A DNA stretch of 64,000 nt from Rossellomorea vietnamensis. Lineage in GTDB: Bacteria; Bacillota; Bacilli; Bacillales; Bacillaceae_B. Position 1 is the stretch's first letter, and every line of letters begins with the position of its first letter. A program made the translations under genes and the position numbers. The notes beneath the pieces were generated by a model. It was not told where the DNA came from. It saw nothing but the letters and a program-made list of their open reading frames with translations, and did not search any database. The stretch covers positions 92,549 through 156,548 of the forward strand of contig NZ_VTEI01000004.1 of NCBI RefSeq assembly GCF_008180415.1. Reading direction: 5' to 3'. This document shows, in pieces, positions 1-8,185 of the stretch.

Positions 1-600
1 CCCACTCATGTATCCACCGGGTAAGAGTAGATACATATCTAAGGAAAAACGGTCCCACTCATGTATCCACCCCGGAAGAGTAGGTACATATCTAAGGAGA
101 AACGGCCCCACTCATGTATCCACCGGGTAAGAGTAGATACATATCTAAGGAGAAACGGGCCCACTCATGTATCCACCCTGGAAGAGTAGATACATATCTA
201 AGGAGAAACCGGCCTACTCATGTATCCACCGGGTAAGAGTAGATACATATCTAAGGAGAAACGGGCCCACTCATGTATCCACCCCGGAAGAGTAGATACA
301 TATCTAAGAAGAAACGGGCGCACTCATGTATCCACCGCCGAAGAGTAGATACATATCTAAGGAGAAACGGCCCCACTCATGTATCCACCGGGTAAGAGTA
401 GATACATATCTAAGGAGAAACCGGCCTACTCATGTATCCACCGGGTAAGAGTAGATACATATCTAAGGAGAAACGGCCCCACTCGTGTATCCACCGGGTA
501 AGAGTAGATACATATCTAAGGAGAAACGGCCCCACTCATGTATCCACCCAGTAAGAGTAGGTACATATCTAAGGAGAAGCGGGCCCACTTATGTATCCCC
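1..600. repeat. 53-bp tandem array, family A (11 copies plus a partial)
   Basis: Units begin with CCCACTCATGTATCC at 1, 54, 107, 160 and so on to 531, a strict 53-bp period, with a degenerate partial copy at 584. In each unit ATGTATC is followed after about 15 nt by its inverse GATACAT, so one word alternates in orientation along the array at about 22 and 31 bp centre to centre. The array abuts the 3' end of the CPBP gene at 639. There are no unique spacers and no cas genes, so it is not a CRISPR. Function unknown. Confidence 0.95.
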
Positions 601-638
601 ACCTTGAAGCAGAACACAGCCAACCAGAAACCTACTTC

Positions 639-1307
639 CTAAAAATAAAGTAAAAGCTGTGTCATATACAAATTCCAAAGAGAATGGGCAGCGATAGCCG
701 GTATCAGTGATTTAGTTTTATAAACTGTATAGGTTAAAAGAAATCCTCCGAGTAAAATGAAAAGCCAAGTAGCGGAAAAATGAATGAAGGCAAATAAGAT
801 GGCTGTGATGCAGATGGCCCAAATTGGCTTCAGCTTTTTTAACAAAATCGTCAGCAAAACTGCCCTGAACAGAATTTCTTCCCATATAGGAGTCAGCAAT
901 GTGGTATAAAGGGTGGACCCTAAACTGAAGGCTTCAACCCTCGGATTGTTGAGGTAATCAATAATCGTTCTGTCCAGCATCACCTCATAGTGAATGCAAA
1001 ACTTCAAAAGGAGATAGGGGATCAAAAAGGTAAGCAAAATAAAAAGATAGCTCCTAGGCTCTTTCATCACTCTGAAATTAACCAATGGAGCAATGAGCAA
1101 GCGTACTGATTTAATAGATAATGTAACAGCCATGAAACAGGCGAACCAAATGAATCCTTTAGCTCCGCTGAAAAGACTGCTTGGCAATGACAGCTGGCTG
1201 ATGAAATAGCCCGCAGCTGCAAGGATGATGAGATAAAGAACCAAGGTCAAAGGCTTCAAAGATGACTCTTGTTTCATTACGGCACTTGTCTGTAGTGGCA
1301 AAGACAT
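639..1307 (-). CDS. CPBP family intramembrane metalloprotease
   Basis: This is a polytopic membrane protein of about 222 residues from the CPBP (CAAX protease / abortive-infection) family. The family motifs are all present in the C-terminal half: the EExxxR motif in WEEILFRA, the FxxxH motif in FAFIHF, and HxxxN in HSLWN. These form the predicted intramembrane metal site. The start is ATG at 1307, because AAGGAGG at 1314-1320 lies 6 nt upstream; the ATG at 1313 is too close to it. In Bacillaceae such proteins are variously linked to peptide maturation or bacteriocin self-immunity, but no bacteriocin gene is visible here, so the substrate is unknown. Confidence 0.85.
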   Translation of the reverse strand: MSLPLQTSAVMKQESSLKPLTLVLYLIILAAAGYFISQLSLPSSLFSGAKGFIWFACFMAVTLSIKSVRLLIAPLVNFRVMKEPRSYLFILLTFLIPYLLLKFCIHYEVMLDRTIIDYLNNPRVEAFSLGSTLYTTLLTPIWEEILFRAVLLTILLKKLKPIWAICITAILFAFIHFSATWLFILLGGFLLTYTVYKTKSLIPAIAAHSLWNLYMTQLLLYF

Positions 1308-1425
1308 AAGCATCCTCCTTCGTGGAAAAATAATACAATTTAAGTTTACCATAAATTTAGGAGGTGATAGGTGTTTCATAGAGATCCTGACGGGAAAACA
1401 GATAAAAAGTCAGGAGGGATGTTCA

Positions 1426-1572
1426 ATGTCAGGTAAAGAAGAAAAGAATGAAAACCTACGAGATGTAGAACGTGACTTTCAAGAAGAGAAGAAGAATGAG
1501 AGCATAGAGGACCAGAGCAGGAAGCCGGACCAGCAGAATCGTTTGAAGGATCAGGAGAACTTAAGGAAATAA
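1426..1572 (+). CDS. Small hydrophilic, highly charged protein (48 aa)
   Basis: A 48-codon frame starts at ATG 1426 behind a good ribosome-binding site (AGGAGGG at 1412-1418). The product is almost entirely Glu, Lys, Asp, Gln and Asn with no hydrophobic segment, so it is probably disordered or helical and cytosolic. I do not recognise a family. A strong terminator follows at 1621. A degenerate copy of the 3' third of this gene lies at 2041-2094, which suggests a duplicated locus. It could be a small stress or spore-type protein, but nothing here proves that. Confidence 0.5.
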   Translation: MSGKEEKNENLRDVERDFQEEKKNESIEDQSRKPDQQNRLKDQENLRK

Positions 1573-1620
1573 GTGTATCTGGACAAGCTTGATTTAAACA
1601 AAAAATAGATGATAGAAGAA

Positions 1621-1650
1621 AGGGTGAAACCAATGTGTTTCACCCTTTTT
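1621..1650 (+). terminator. Rho-independent terminator
   Basis: The inverted repeat AGGGTGAAAC / GTTTCACCCT with a 6-nt loop is followed by a T run. It lies 48 bp after the stop of the small gene at 1426-1572. Confidence 0.85.
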
Positions 1651-1747
1651 CGCGTTAGATCCAAAAATAGAAAATGGAGTTTCTATAAGTATTAATGAAA
1701 CTTTTTTACCCTAGAATCAGTAGTGTAGGTAACGGGAGGGGAAAATA

Positions 1748-1936
1748 ATGACGGAAACTTTTGTTTATGAAAAATGCGGCCATACGGAAAGCAAAACGGG
1801 AAGAATCGGAAACTCGAATTATGACAGTGTGAAAAAACCTGGGAAAATCATTTCCGGGACGGCCATGCTGATAAGGTGCTGTGCGTCATGTGGGAATGTT
1901 GATTCATTGACTATTGAGGATCCTGATAAGTTGTAA
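1748..1936 (+). CDS. Hypothetical small Cys-containing protein (62 aa)
   Basis: ATG at 1748 is preceded by GGGAGGGG with suitable spacing. The 62-residue product has a Cys-Gly-His motif near the N-terminus (KCGHTE) and a second cysteine cluster (RCCASCGN) in the C-terminal half. The pattern resembles a small zinc ribbon but does not match a family I can name. No signal peptide or membrane segment is visible. It stands alone, between the terminator at 1650 and the duplicated remnant at 2041. Confidence 0.5.
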   Translation: MTETFVYEKCGHTESKTGRIGNSNYDSVKKPGKIISGTAMLIRCCASCGNVDSLTIEDPDKL

Positions 1937-2040
1937 CGTCTTCTTAGAGAGAGTGGAATTGGTGTTCGAAGAGAGAAAACTTCAATATTTTCATTTGGAT
2001 CGGTATGTTCATTACAATATTCGGGGGTTAATTTTTGCAG

Positions 2041-2094
2041 GAAGGCCGGATCAGCAGAATTGTTTGAAGGATCAGGAGAACTTGAGGAAATAAG
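2041..2094 (+). pseudogene. Degenerate partial copy of the 1426-1572 small gene
   Basis: About 54 nt closely match the 3' end of the small charged-protein gene, including TTTGAAGGATCAGGAGAACT and the terminal GAGGAAATAAG. The copy has an extra G and substitutions that break the frame, and it lacks a start and ribosome-binding site. It is a remnant of a duplication. Confidence 0.7.
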
Positions 2095-2108
2095 AGAATC
2101 AATTAGAA

Positions 2109-2142
2109 AACCGGCTTCTGACTAGCAGAAAGCCGGTTCTTT
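2109..2142. terminator. Bidirectional terminator between the remnant and qorB-like gene
   Basis: AACCGGCTTCTG pairs with CAGAAAGCCGGTT around a 5-nt loop. A T-rich tract follows on the plus strand and an A-rich tract precedes it, so it can also end the minus-strand gene whose stop is at 2148. Confidence 0.75.
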
Positions 2143-2147
2143 TACTA

Positions 2148-3020
2148 TCATTTCGCTTGATTTATAGCAGTAACAATTTGTTTTAATCCTTCATTTAACG
2201 GTGTCACGGGATGCCCAAGAACTTTTTCAAAATCGCTGCTTTCCACTGCTAATGATCCATTACGGATACTTTCTTGGATTCCCACTACAATAGGAAGCAC
2301 AAAGTCAGGTAAACCAAGGCCTTTCATGATTTCAGCATATTTTTCGTCAGTGACTTGTTCGATGTGCACGTCTTTGCCTAATACGTCTCCAAGAGCCGAA
2401 ACCAGTTCCTCTAGGGTGTGAAGCGGGCCGGAGAGCTCATAAACGGTATTTTCATGTCCCTCTCCTGCAAGGACAGCTGCTGCGGCTTCGGCATAATCCT
2501 GCTGCAATGCCCAGCCCGTTTTGCCGGATCCTGCTGAAGTAACCCATGGAGCTCCAGCCAAAACAGCTTCTATGCTTCCTGCTTCATTTTCCAAGTACCA
2601 ATTGTTTCGTAAAAACGAATAAGGAATGCCTGTTTCCTTGATAGCAGCTTCCGTGGCAACATGAGGAGGGGCCATTAAGTTCTCGCTGTTCGTAGCATTT
2701 GCAATGCTTGTATAAGCAATGAATTTCACTCCGGCATGTTCGGCAGCCTTGACAGCATTGCTATGCTGGCGGATTCTTGTATCATTGTCACCATCTGCAG
2801 AAATAATCAATAGGCGGTCTATACCGGTAAATGCTGTATCCAATGTTTCGGGATGATCGAAATCTCCTTGTCGGACGTCCACCCCTTGGGAACGGAGGCT
2901 TTCTGCTTTTTCCGGGTCACGGACACTGACAGCCAGCTGGTCGGCTGGAACAGTCTTCAATAAGAATTCCATAACTTTTGAGCCTAATTTTCCTGTTGCT
3001 CCAGTCACTAATAATTTCAT
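2148..3020 (-). CDS. NAD(P)-binding SDR oxidoreductase, QorB/NmrA-like
   Basis: A 290-residue atypical short-chain dehydrogenase. The N-terminal TGATGKLG matches the GxxGxxG dinucleotide-binding loop, and the rest follows the NmrA/QorB pattern (NADPH:quinone oxidoreductase type 2) that reduces quinones or senses NADP(H). It is transcribed divergently from an Rrf2 regulator, an arrangement like B. subtilis ywnB/ywnA. Its promoter is clear on the minus strand: TTGACA (3095-3100) and TATAAT (3072-3077) with 17 bp between, overlapped by an 11-bp-arm inverted repeat. This implies induction by electrophile or redox stress through the neighbouring regulator. The substrate is inferred. Confidence 0.85.
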   Translation of the reverse strand: MKLLVTGATGKLGSKVMEFLLKTVPADQLAVSVRDPEKAESLRSQGVDVRQGDFDHPETLDTAFTGIDRLLIISADGDNDTRIRQHSNAVKAAEHAGVKFIAYTSIANATNSENLMAPPHVATEAAIKETGIPYSFLRNNWYLENEAGSIEAVLAGAPWVTSAGSGKTGWALQQDYAEAAAAVLAGEGHENTVYELSGPLHTLEELVSALGDVLGKDVHIEQVTDEKYAEIMKGLGLPDFVLPIVVGIQESIRNGSLAVESSDFEKVLGHPVTPLNEGLKQIVTAINQAK

Positions 3021-3045
3021 GAAATAACCTCCAGTTTATTAAGGT

Positions 3046-3100
3046 TGTAACTATAACGTTTACATGTAATTATTATAGTTACAGGTTTATTCTCTGTCAA
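3046..3100 (-). promoter_or_regulatory. qorB-like promoter with overlapping operator
   Basis: On the minus strand TTGACA, 17 bp and TATAAT form a consensus sigma-A promoter. The perfect inverted repeat TGTAACTATAA (3046-3056) / TTATAGTTACA (3073-3083) covers the -10 box. It is the natural candidate binding site for the divergent Rrf2 regulator. Confidence 0.8.
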
Positions 3101-3210
3101 CAGCTGACACTTTCGGTTTTTATTTTGAAACGGAGATGAGTATAATAAACTTGTAACCAAATGAATTACATGATAAAAATATGATCCTGTACGTTAGGGA
3201 GGTAACAACA

Positions 3211-3654
3211 ATGTCAATTAGCAGCCGATTTGCTGTAGGAATTCATATATTAAGCCTGCTGGAATTCAATAAGGACGGAGTATGTTCATCGGAATATCTA
3301 GCGGGAAGTGTCGGGACGAATCCCGCTTTTATCAGAAAGATCATGGGGATGCTTAAAAGTTCAGGATTAATACAGGTAAGGCCGGGTGTGGCAGGTGCTG
3401 TGCCGGCCAGGGAGTTAACGGACATTACCCTGCTGGATGTCTATAAGGCAGTAAATGTTGTCGAGGACCAGGAACTATTCAATATTCATGAAAATCCCAA
3501 TCCTAAATGTCCGGTCGGAAGGAATATTCAGGATGCGATTGTCCCGCTTTTCACTGTAGCTCAGAAAGCATTAGAAAAAGCACTGGGGCACGTAACGATC
3601 GATGACGTAGTAAGGGATATTGTTGAAAAGGAAAAAGTGAATATTCCTAAGTAA
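3211..3654 (+). CDS. Rrf2 family transcriptional regulator (YwnA-like)
   Basis: A 147-residue Rrf2-type winged-helix regulator beginning SSRFAVGIHIL, with the usual second helix-turn-helix segment (SVGTNPAFIRKIMGML). It has a single cysteine (near CPVGRN), not the three-cysteine iron-sulfur set of IscR/NsrR, so it belongs to the YwnA-like group. ATG 3211 is chosen because AGGGAGG lies at 3196-3202; the in-frame ATG at 3181 has no ribosome-binding site. It probably represses the divergent QorB-like gene and itself through the inverted repeat at 3046-3083. Confidence 0.85.
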   Translation: MSISSRFAVGIHILSLLEFNKDGVCSSEYLAGSVGTNPAFIRKIMGMLKSSGLIQVRPGVAGAVPARELTDITLLDVYKAVNVVEDQELFNIHENPNPKCPVGRNIQDAIVPLFTVAQKALEKALGHVTIDDVVRDIVEKEKVNIPK

Positions 3655-3660
3655 TGAGTG

Positions 3661-3689
3661 AGCGGCATTTTTCCAGTAATGCCGCTTTT
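3661..3689 (+). terminator. Terminator after the Rrf2 gene
   Basis: AGCGGCATT pairs with AATGCCGCT around an 8-nt loop and is followed by TTTTG, 6 bp after the stop codon. Confidence 0.75.
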
Positions 3690-3730
3690 GTATGTATCCG
3701 TCATAATAAAAATCATGGTATGATGAACTA

Positions 3731-3862
3731 GCCTGATCATCAGGCAATCTTTGTTAAGGGAGGCGTTCAATATGAGAAGAAAATCTAATATTAACAGCGG
3801 TAAATATAAGGGGATTACGCCTCATTAACAAAGGTTAGCAGGTCCCCAAATTCGAAAGGGGA
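3731..3862 (+). promoter_or_regulatory. Possible attenuator leader with a tiny ORF upstream of the acetyltransferase
   Basis: A palindrome GCCTGATCATCAGGC (3731-3745) precedes an 18-codon frame at 3772-3828 whose ribosome-binding site AAGGGAGG is good. The arms CTTTGTTAA (3749-3757) / TTAACAAAG (3825-3833) and AGGCG / CGCCT would pair the ribosome-binding site with the end of this frame. A second hairpin, TCCCC (3843-3847) / GGGGA (3858-3862), would hide the ribosome-binding site of the gene at 3870. This resembles translational attenuation leaders of resistance genes, but no inducer or proof is visible. Confidence 0.5.
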
Positions 3863-3869
3863 AAACAGA

Positions 3870-4310
3870 ATGAATGTAAGAATAGAAGAGATCAATGAGG
3901 AGAACTGGTACGACTGCTGCCAGCTCGAACTGACAGAGAAACAATCAACATACATGGAATCCAATGCGATTTCCATCGCCCAGACAAAATTTGAACCATC
4001 ATTGAAAGCCTATGCCATTTTTTATGACGAGAGAGCTGCTGGTTTTCTCATGTTCAACTCTGCCAAAGAAGAACTCGGCGGATATTGGATCTATAGAATC
4101 ATGGTCGATAACGCATACCAAGGCAAAGGGATAGGGAAAAAAGCTACCGGGCTTATACTGGATGAAATGGCGAAGCTGCCGGACGCAGATAAGGTTGTTG
4201 TCGGCTATCATCCGGATAACGAAGGAGCCCATAACCTCTATAGAAGTCTTGGCTTTGTAGATAACGGAGATCGATTTGGCAGGGAAATGGCTGTAATCAA
4301 ATATTTGTAA
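3870..4310 (+). CDS. GNAT N-acetyltransferase, BltD-like (spermine/spermidine type)
   Basis: A 146-residue GNAT protein. The acetyl-CoA binding motif A is visible as YQGKGIGKKA, followed by the motif B region GAHNLYRSLGF. The layout resembles B. subtilis BltD, which acetylates spermine and spermidine, including the early segment with S-Y-M-E-S. The start at ATG 3870 has GGGG at 3858-3861 as ribosome-binding site, predicted to sit in a hairpin. Its own promoter and leader are in the 3700-3870 region. It is convergent with the hypothetical gene at 4338 across a shared terminator. Substrate assignment is by resemblance only. Confidence 0.8.
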   Translation: MNVRIEEINEENWYDCCQLELTEKQSTYMESNAISIAQTKFEPSLKAYAIFYDERAAGFLMFNSAKEELGGYWIYRIMVDNAYQGKGIGKKATGLILDEMAKLPDADKVVVGYHPDNEGAHNLYRSLGFVDNGDRFGREMAVIKYL

Positions 4311-4320
4311 ATAGTGAATG

Positions 4321-4355
4321 AAGGACGGCCTTTAACATCAGGGCCGTCCTTTTTT
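4321..4355. terminator. Bidirectional terminator between convergent genes
   Basis: AAGGACGGCC pairs with GGCCGTCCTT and is followed by TTTTTT on the plus strand. It serves the acetyltransferase and, in reverse, the gene ending at 4338. Confidence 0.85.
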
Positions 4356-5090
4356 CTTTAGAAACGGATGGTTGATCACATCCGCTTTGTAATCCACGCG
4401 CGTATCCCTATCTACTTCAATGACCTCCAGAAAATCACTCGCCTTTAGAGTGTTCAGCATTCGTTTGCTTCCGCCAAATAAGGAAAAGTCCAAATCATGA
4501 TCTGTATACAGGCACCAGTCCCTGTTTTCATTCCACCAATAACTTGGGGAGCCGATATGTTCCCTGTTCTCATATAAATTCAATACGCCATCCAGGTCAC
4601 CATAAAATAGATAGCCATCTCCATGAGGCTCGTTATAAAAGGCAGCTGCAAGCAAGCTGTACTGAAAGTAGCAGGAATCCATTGTAAAAGATTTTATCAC
4701 GGGAAGAATCTCTTCTAAGGTTTCCTTATCCATGGTCCCTTCATGAGGAAAGAGTAAATACTGAGGTCCGCTGCCGCCATGAAGGTGAACAATAGAATGA
4801 GAGCTGATCTCTTTGGTGTACTGTAAATTGTATTTTAAGGCTAGATCTTTAAACCATATCCTTTCCCCGGTCTCAACTTCAATATCTTCACCGGGAACAC
4901 ATTCACTCCATAAGAGTTTTTCGTCTAGTACTTTCAGGTTTCGGTAAAAAGGATGCATAATTTTACAATAATAACTGAATCTATTTGGAATGAAATTCAG
5001 GATCCGGCTGCCATTCCAATTGTCAAAGTCTACAGGTTCAGTCTCAGCGGCTATCCATTGAAACGGAGCAAAATCAGTCAGCTTTTTCAT
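4338..5090 (-). CDS. Hypothetical protein (250 aa)
   Basis: I do not recognise this 250-residue protein. It is soluble, rich in Trp, Tyr and Phe, and has a His-Leu-His-Gly-Gly run (IVHLHGGSG) in the middle and a YWWNENRDWCLY segment near residue 190. It has no signal peptide or transmembrane stretch. The start at 5090 has GGAGGAAGG just upstream on the minus strand. Its stop overlaps the bidirectional terminator at 4321-4355. It is divergent from rlmCD, with a short shared promoter region. Proteins with this look occur as lone genes in Bacillus; no function can be given. Confidence 0.7.
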   Translation of the reverse strand: MKKLTDFAPFQWIAAETEPVDFDNWNGSRILNFIPNRFSYYCKIMHPFYRNLKVLDEKLLWSECVPGEDIEVETGERIWFKDLALKYNLQYTKEISSHSIVHLHGGSGPQYLLFPHEGTMDKETLEEILPVIKSFTMDSCYFQYSLLAAAFYNEPHGDGYLFYGDLDGVLNLYENREHIGSPSYWWNENRDWCLYTDHDLDFSLFGGSKRMLNTLKASDFLEVIEVDRDTRVDYKADVINHPFLKKKGRP

Positions 5091-5235
5091 TGAAACCTTC
5101 CTCCTCTGCAGTGGAATTTCTTATTTTTACCTTACCATAAAATTTACCAGATAGGCGGAACTTACAGCTTTTCGCAATCACCGGTTCAATTATGGTACAA
5201 TCAGTTACGACAAAATGAGCGAAGGAAGTAATACG

Positions 5236-6609
5236 ATGAGCAAAAGAGCACCCGTTAACAAAAACGATTATATAGAGGATGCCTATTTCGAGGACCTGAC
5301 CCACGACGGGAACGGAGTCACGAAAGTCGACGGCTATCCATTGTTTGTACCCAATGCCCTTCCTGGCGAGCGAGGAAAAGTGAAAGTCGTCAAGGCGAGC
5401 AAAAACTATGGCTTCGGCAAATTAGTCGAGCTTCATGAGGAAAGCCAGTACCGGCAGGAGCCGCCATGCCCGATCTATCATCAATGCGGAGGCTGCCAGG
5501 TTCAGCATATCTCCTATGAAGGCCAGTTGAAGGCAAAAGAAAAACACGTCCGCGACGTCATGGCGCGTATCGGCAAGCTTCCGGAAGTGCCGGTCCACCC
5601 GACCCTCGGAATGGAAGATCCTTGGAGGTACCGCAACAAAGCAGCCGTTCCGGTAGGTGAAAGAGAAGGCGGCTTGGTTGCCGGTTTCTATCAGCAGCGC
5701 AGCCACGAAATCATCGACATGGACCGCTGCATCATCCAGCATGAAAAAAATGACGAGATCGTCCAAAAGGTAAAAGAAATCTGCCAGAAATACGGAATCC
5801 GTCCATATAATGAAGAAAAGCATCGCGGAACGCTAAGACACATCATGTCCCGTTACGGATACCAGACAGGCGAAGTCATGGTGGTCCTGGTGACACGCAC
5901 TGCAGACCTTCCGAATAAAGATAGAATCGTCGAAGAAATCGTAGGCTCCATTGAAGGAGTAAAGTCGGTCATCCAAAACGTGAATTCCAAGAAAACAAAC
6001 GTCATCATGGGAGACCAAACCAATGTCCTTTGGGGAGAAGAAGTCATCTATGATTACATCGGCGACGTCAAGTTCGCCATTTCAGCACGCTCCTTCTATC
6101 AGGTGAACCCTGATCAGACAAAGGTACTCTATGAAAAAGCACTGGAATATGCCGACTTGAGCGGAGATGAAAATGTCATCGACGCCTACTGTGGAATCGG
6201 AACCATCTCTCTGTTCCTTGCCCAAAAAGCAAAGAAGGTATACGGAGTCGAAATCGTCCCCCAGGCAATTGAAGACGCGAAGAAAAACGCCGAACTAAAC
6301 GGCTTCACCAACACAGAATTCGAAGCAGGACCGGCAGAAGTCGTCATCCCTAGATGGTACGAAGAAGGAATCAAAGCAGACGTCCTCGTCGTCGATCCGC
6401 CTCGGAAAGGCTGCGATGAAGCCCTTCTGAATACGATTTTGGAAATGAAGCCGCGTAAGGTTGTGTATGTATCCTGTAACCCGGCGACTCTCGCGCGTGA
6501 TTTGCGCGTGCTGGAAGACGGTGGATACAAGACGCTGGAAGTGCAGCCGGTGGATATGTTTCCGCAGACTATGCATGTTGAGTGTGTGGCGGTAATAGAG
6601 TTGATTTAA
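5236..6609 (+). CDS. rlmCD: 23S rRNA (uracil-5-)-methyltransferase RlmCD
   Basis: A 457-residue TrmA/RumA-family enzyme that uses SAM to methylate uracils of 23S rRNA (U747 and U1939 in B. subtilis RlmCD, formerly YefA). The order of parts is an N-terminal TRAM RNA-binding domain, a [4Fe-4S] site ([10 protein letters not shown] plus the later cysteine in MDRCIIQ), a Rossmann SAM-binding motif (DAYCGIGT), the DPPRKG motif and the catalytic Cys near residue 414 in [13 protein letters not shown] 5236 is chosen for GAAGGAAG at 5221-5228; the ATG at 5215 lacks a ribosome-binding site. It is monocistronic, with a terminator at 6629. Confidence 0.93.
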   Translation: MSKRAPVNKNDYIEDAYFEDLTHDGNGVTKVDGYPLFVPNALPGERGKVKVVKASKNYGFGKLVELHEESQYRQEPPCPIYHQCGGCQVQHISYEGQLKAKEKHVRDVMARIGKLPEVPVHPTLGMEDPWRYRNKAAVPVGEREGGLVAGFYQQRSHEIIDMDRCIIQHEKNDEIVQKVKEICQKYGIRPYNEEKHRGTLRHIMSRYGYQTGEVMVVLVTRTADLPNKDRIVEEIVGSIEGVKSVIQNVNSKKTNVIMGDQTNVLWGEEVIYDYIGDVKFAISARSFYQVNPDQTKVLYEKALEYADLSGDENVIDAYCGIGTISLFLAQKAKKVYGVEIVPQAIEDAKKNAELNGFTNTEFEAGPAEVVIPRWYEEGIKADVLVVDPPRKGCDEALLNTILEMKPRKVVYVSCNPATLARDLRVLEDGGYKTLEVQPVDMFPQTMHVECVAVIELI

Positions 6610-6628
6610 AAAAGTTAAAAGTAATAGT

Positions 6629-6662
6629 TCCCCCAGACCAATTGGTTTGGGGGATTTTTTTT
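6629..6662 (+). terminator. rlmCD terminator
   Basis: TCCCCCAGACC and GGTTTGGGGGA form a GC-rich hairpin followed by eight T residues. Confidence 0.88.
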
Positions 6663-6777
6663 CGTGGACATGCAGATTAATTTTCCAAATTTAAACAAAA
6701 TAGAGCTAGGTTTTAAGATATAATTATACTTAATTTTATCATCGGTTTTAACCATACATAGGATTGAAGGTGATTTT

Positions 6778-7797
6778 GTGGAGTCGAAAAGGATGGACTT
6801 TATTATTAAAAATGGAATAAGCGAAATTACCTCTGTTAAGATTGGTGGAATTGATCAATCCATTCTTATTCAGGGAGAAGATGTTACTAAACCAGTCATC
6901 TTATTTTTACATGGTGGACCTTCGCTGCCATTACCAGGTCTATCAAGCAGAGGGAGTAACTATACGATTGTTACGAATACAAAGGACCTGGTGAAGCACT
7001 TTATTGTTGTGTTCTGGGATCAGAGGGGGACGGGGAAATCTTTTCATAATTCTATTCCACAGGAATCCATGACAGTTAATCAATTTGTTTCAGACACAGT
7101 TGAGGTAACGGACTATTTAAGAAAGCGGTTTGATAAGGAAAAGATCTTCCTGGCCGGCCACTCATGGGGATCGCTCATAGGATTAAAGACTGTGAGTGAG
7201 AATGCCGAGAAATATTACTCGTATATTGGCTTATCGCAGATAGTAAGCTGGACAGAAAATGATCGATTAGGATTATCCTGGGCCAAAAAGGAAGCGAAAA
7301 GACGTAATAACAAAAGAGCCATAGAGGAATTGAATTCTGTCGGTGAGCCGCCATTTCTGGAAAGCTTTAAACAGTGGGGAGTTTTACGCAAATGGCAGCA
7401 AAGATTTGGAACCATTGTCCACAGCGATGAAATCATAAAAGGACCGAGTTTATTTTCGATTACCATTTCCATGTTAAAATCCAAAGACTACTCATTAAGA
7501 GATATGTATCATACCTTTTATAGAGGGTTTAAGCTTGTCTATTCCGATGAGTTTATCACTGACATACAAGAGATTAATTTTAGTGAAACAATAAAAAAGA
7601 TCGATATTCCCGTTACATTTATTCATGGTAAAAAAGATATCCATGTATTTGGTGAGTTGCTTGAGACGTACTATGAACAATTGGATGCCGTTATGGGGAA
7701 GCGGATGATATGGATGGATAAGTCCGGTCATATTTTTCATGAGGAAGACACGGCGCGTATTGAACAACATTTAATAGAAGAATTGAAACATAGTTAA
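6778..7797 (+). CDS. Alpha/beta hydrolase, proline iminopeptidase-like
   Basis: A 339-residue alpha/beta hydrolase. The oxyanion-hole motif HGGP sits near residue 43, followed by FWDQRGTGKS, and the nucleophile elbow is GHSWGS. Asp (HGKKDIH) and His (SGHIFH) candidates complete the triad near the C-terminus. This order matches the prolyl aminopeptidase (S33) group, but the enzyme could equally be an esterase. The start is GTG at 6778 behind GAAGGTGA. An AT-rich promoter region with several TATAAT-like boxes precedes it. It stands alone downstream of rlmCD. Confidence 0.8.
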   Translation: MESKRMDFIIKNGISEITSVKIGGIDQSILIQGEDVTKPVILFLHGGPSLPLPGLSSRGSNYTIVTNTKDLVKHFIVVFWDQRGTGKSFHNSIPQESMTVNQFVSDTVEVTDYLRKRFDKEKIFLAGHSWGSLIGLKTVSENAEKYYSYIGLSQIVSWTENDRLGLSWAKKEAKRRNNKRAIEELNSVGEPPFLESFKQWGVLRKWQQRFGTIVHSDEIIKGPSLFSITISMLKSKDYSLRDMYHTFYRGFKLVYSDEFITDIQEINFSETIKKIDIPVTFIHGKKDIHVFGELLETYYEQLDAVMGKRMIWMDKSGHIFHEEDTARIEQHLIEELKHS

Positions 7798-8020
7798 TAT
7801 ATACATAAGAAAATAAAGCTGAGGAGCTCTACAAGCACGGGGTACATCTTCAAGTTTTGTTCGTTTCGGTAGTATTATGATTATAGAAGAACCCATTTGG
7901 AAGCCGTTGATGGAATGGAATGGAATGGAGTGATGGGGAATGCCAGATATTTTTCGGAGTCAACTTATAATAGAGTGGTCTGTTTTTAATTATGCTGAAT
8001 TGTTCGGAATTAAACGCGCA

Positions 8021-8185
8021 TTATGTGTAGAAGACATCGAGAACCCTGTCTCTCTGATCGTCCGGGCTAATTACCATGTGAGATGAACCTGTATCAATAA
8101 TTATATCATTGACTTGTAACGTTCTTCCTTGAAAAGTAACTCTTTGTGACATTGTAATAAGTTGTCCATCAAACGATATTTTCAC
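8021..8185 (-). pseudogene. Truncated retropepsin-like aspartic protease
   Basis: The minus-strand frame starts at GTG 8185, overlapping the stop of the upstream gene (TAGTG). It encodes 54 residues containing DTGSSHMVIS, the catalytic Asp-Thr-Gly motif of bacterial retropepsin-like proteins. Intact relatives are about twice as long; here the frame stops at 8021 without the second half. Bacillus genomes often pair such a gene with a small partner like the one at 8185-8430, which supports the call. It is almost certainly inactive. Confidence 0.65.

Noticed and set aside
1-600. CRISPR array
   Set aside because: The whole 53-bp unit is repeated with only scattered point changes; there are no unique spacers and no cas genes. 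The same applies to the arrays at 26.6, 44.6 and 55.2 kb.
7846-7935. Possible third MITE copy and a short TGGAATGGAA repeat
   Set aside because: Similarity to the MITE interior is limited to about 25 scattered bases, and the pentamer repeat is only three units long.
7939-8085. A 48-codon plus-strand frame starting at ATG 7939
   Set aside because: Its second half is antisense to the retropepsin-like remnant, which carries a recognisable DTG motif; no ribosome-binding site supports it.
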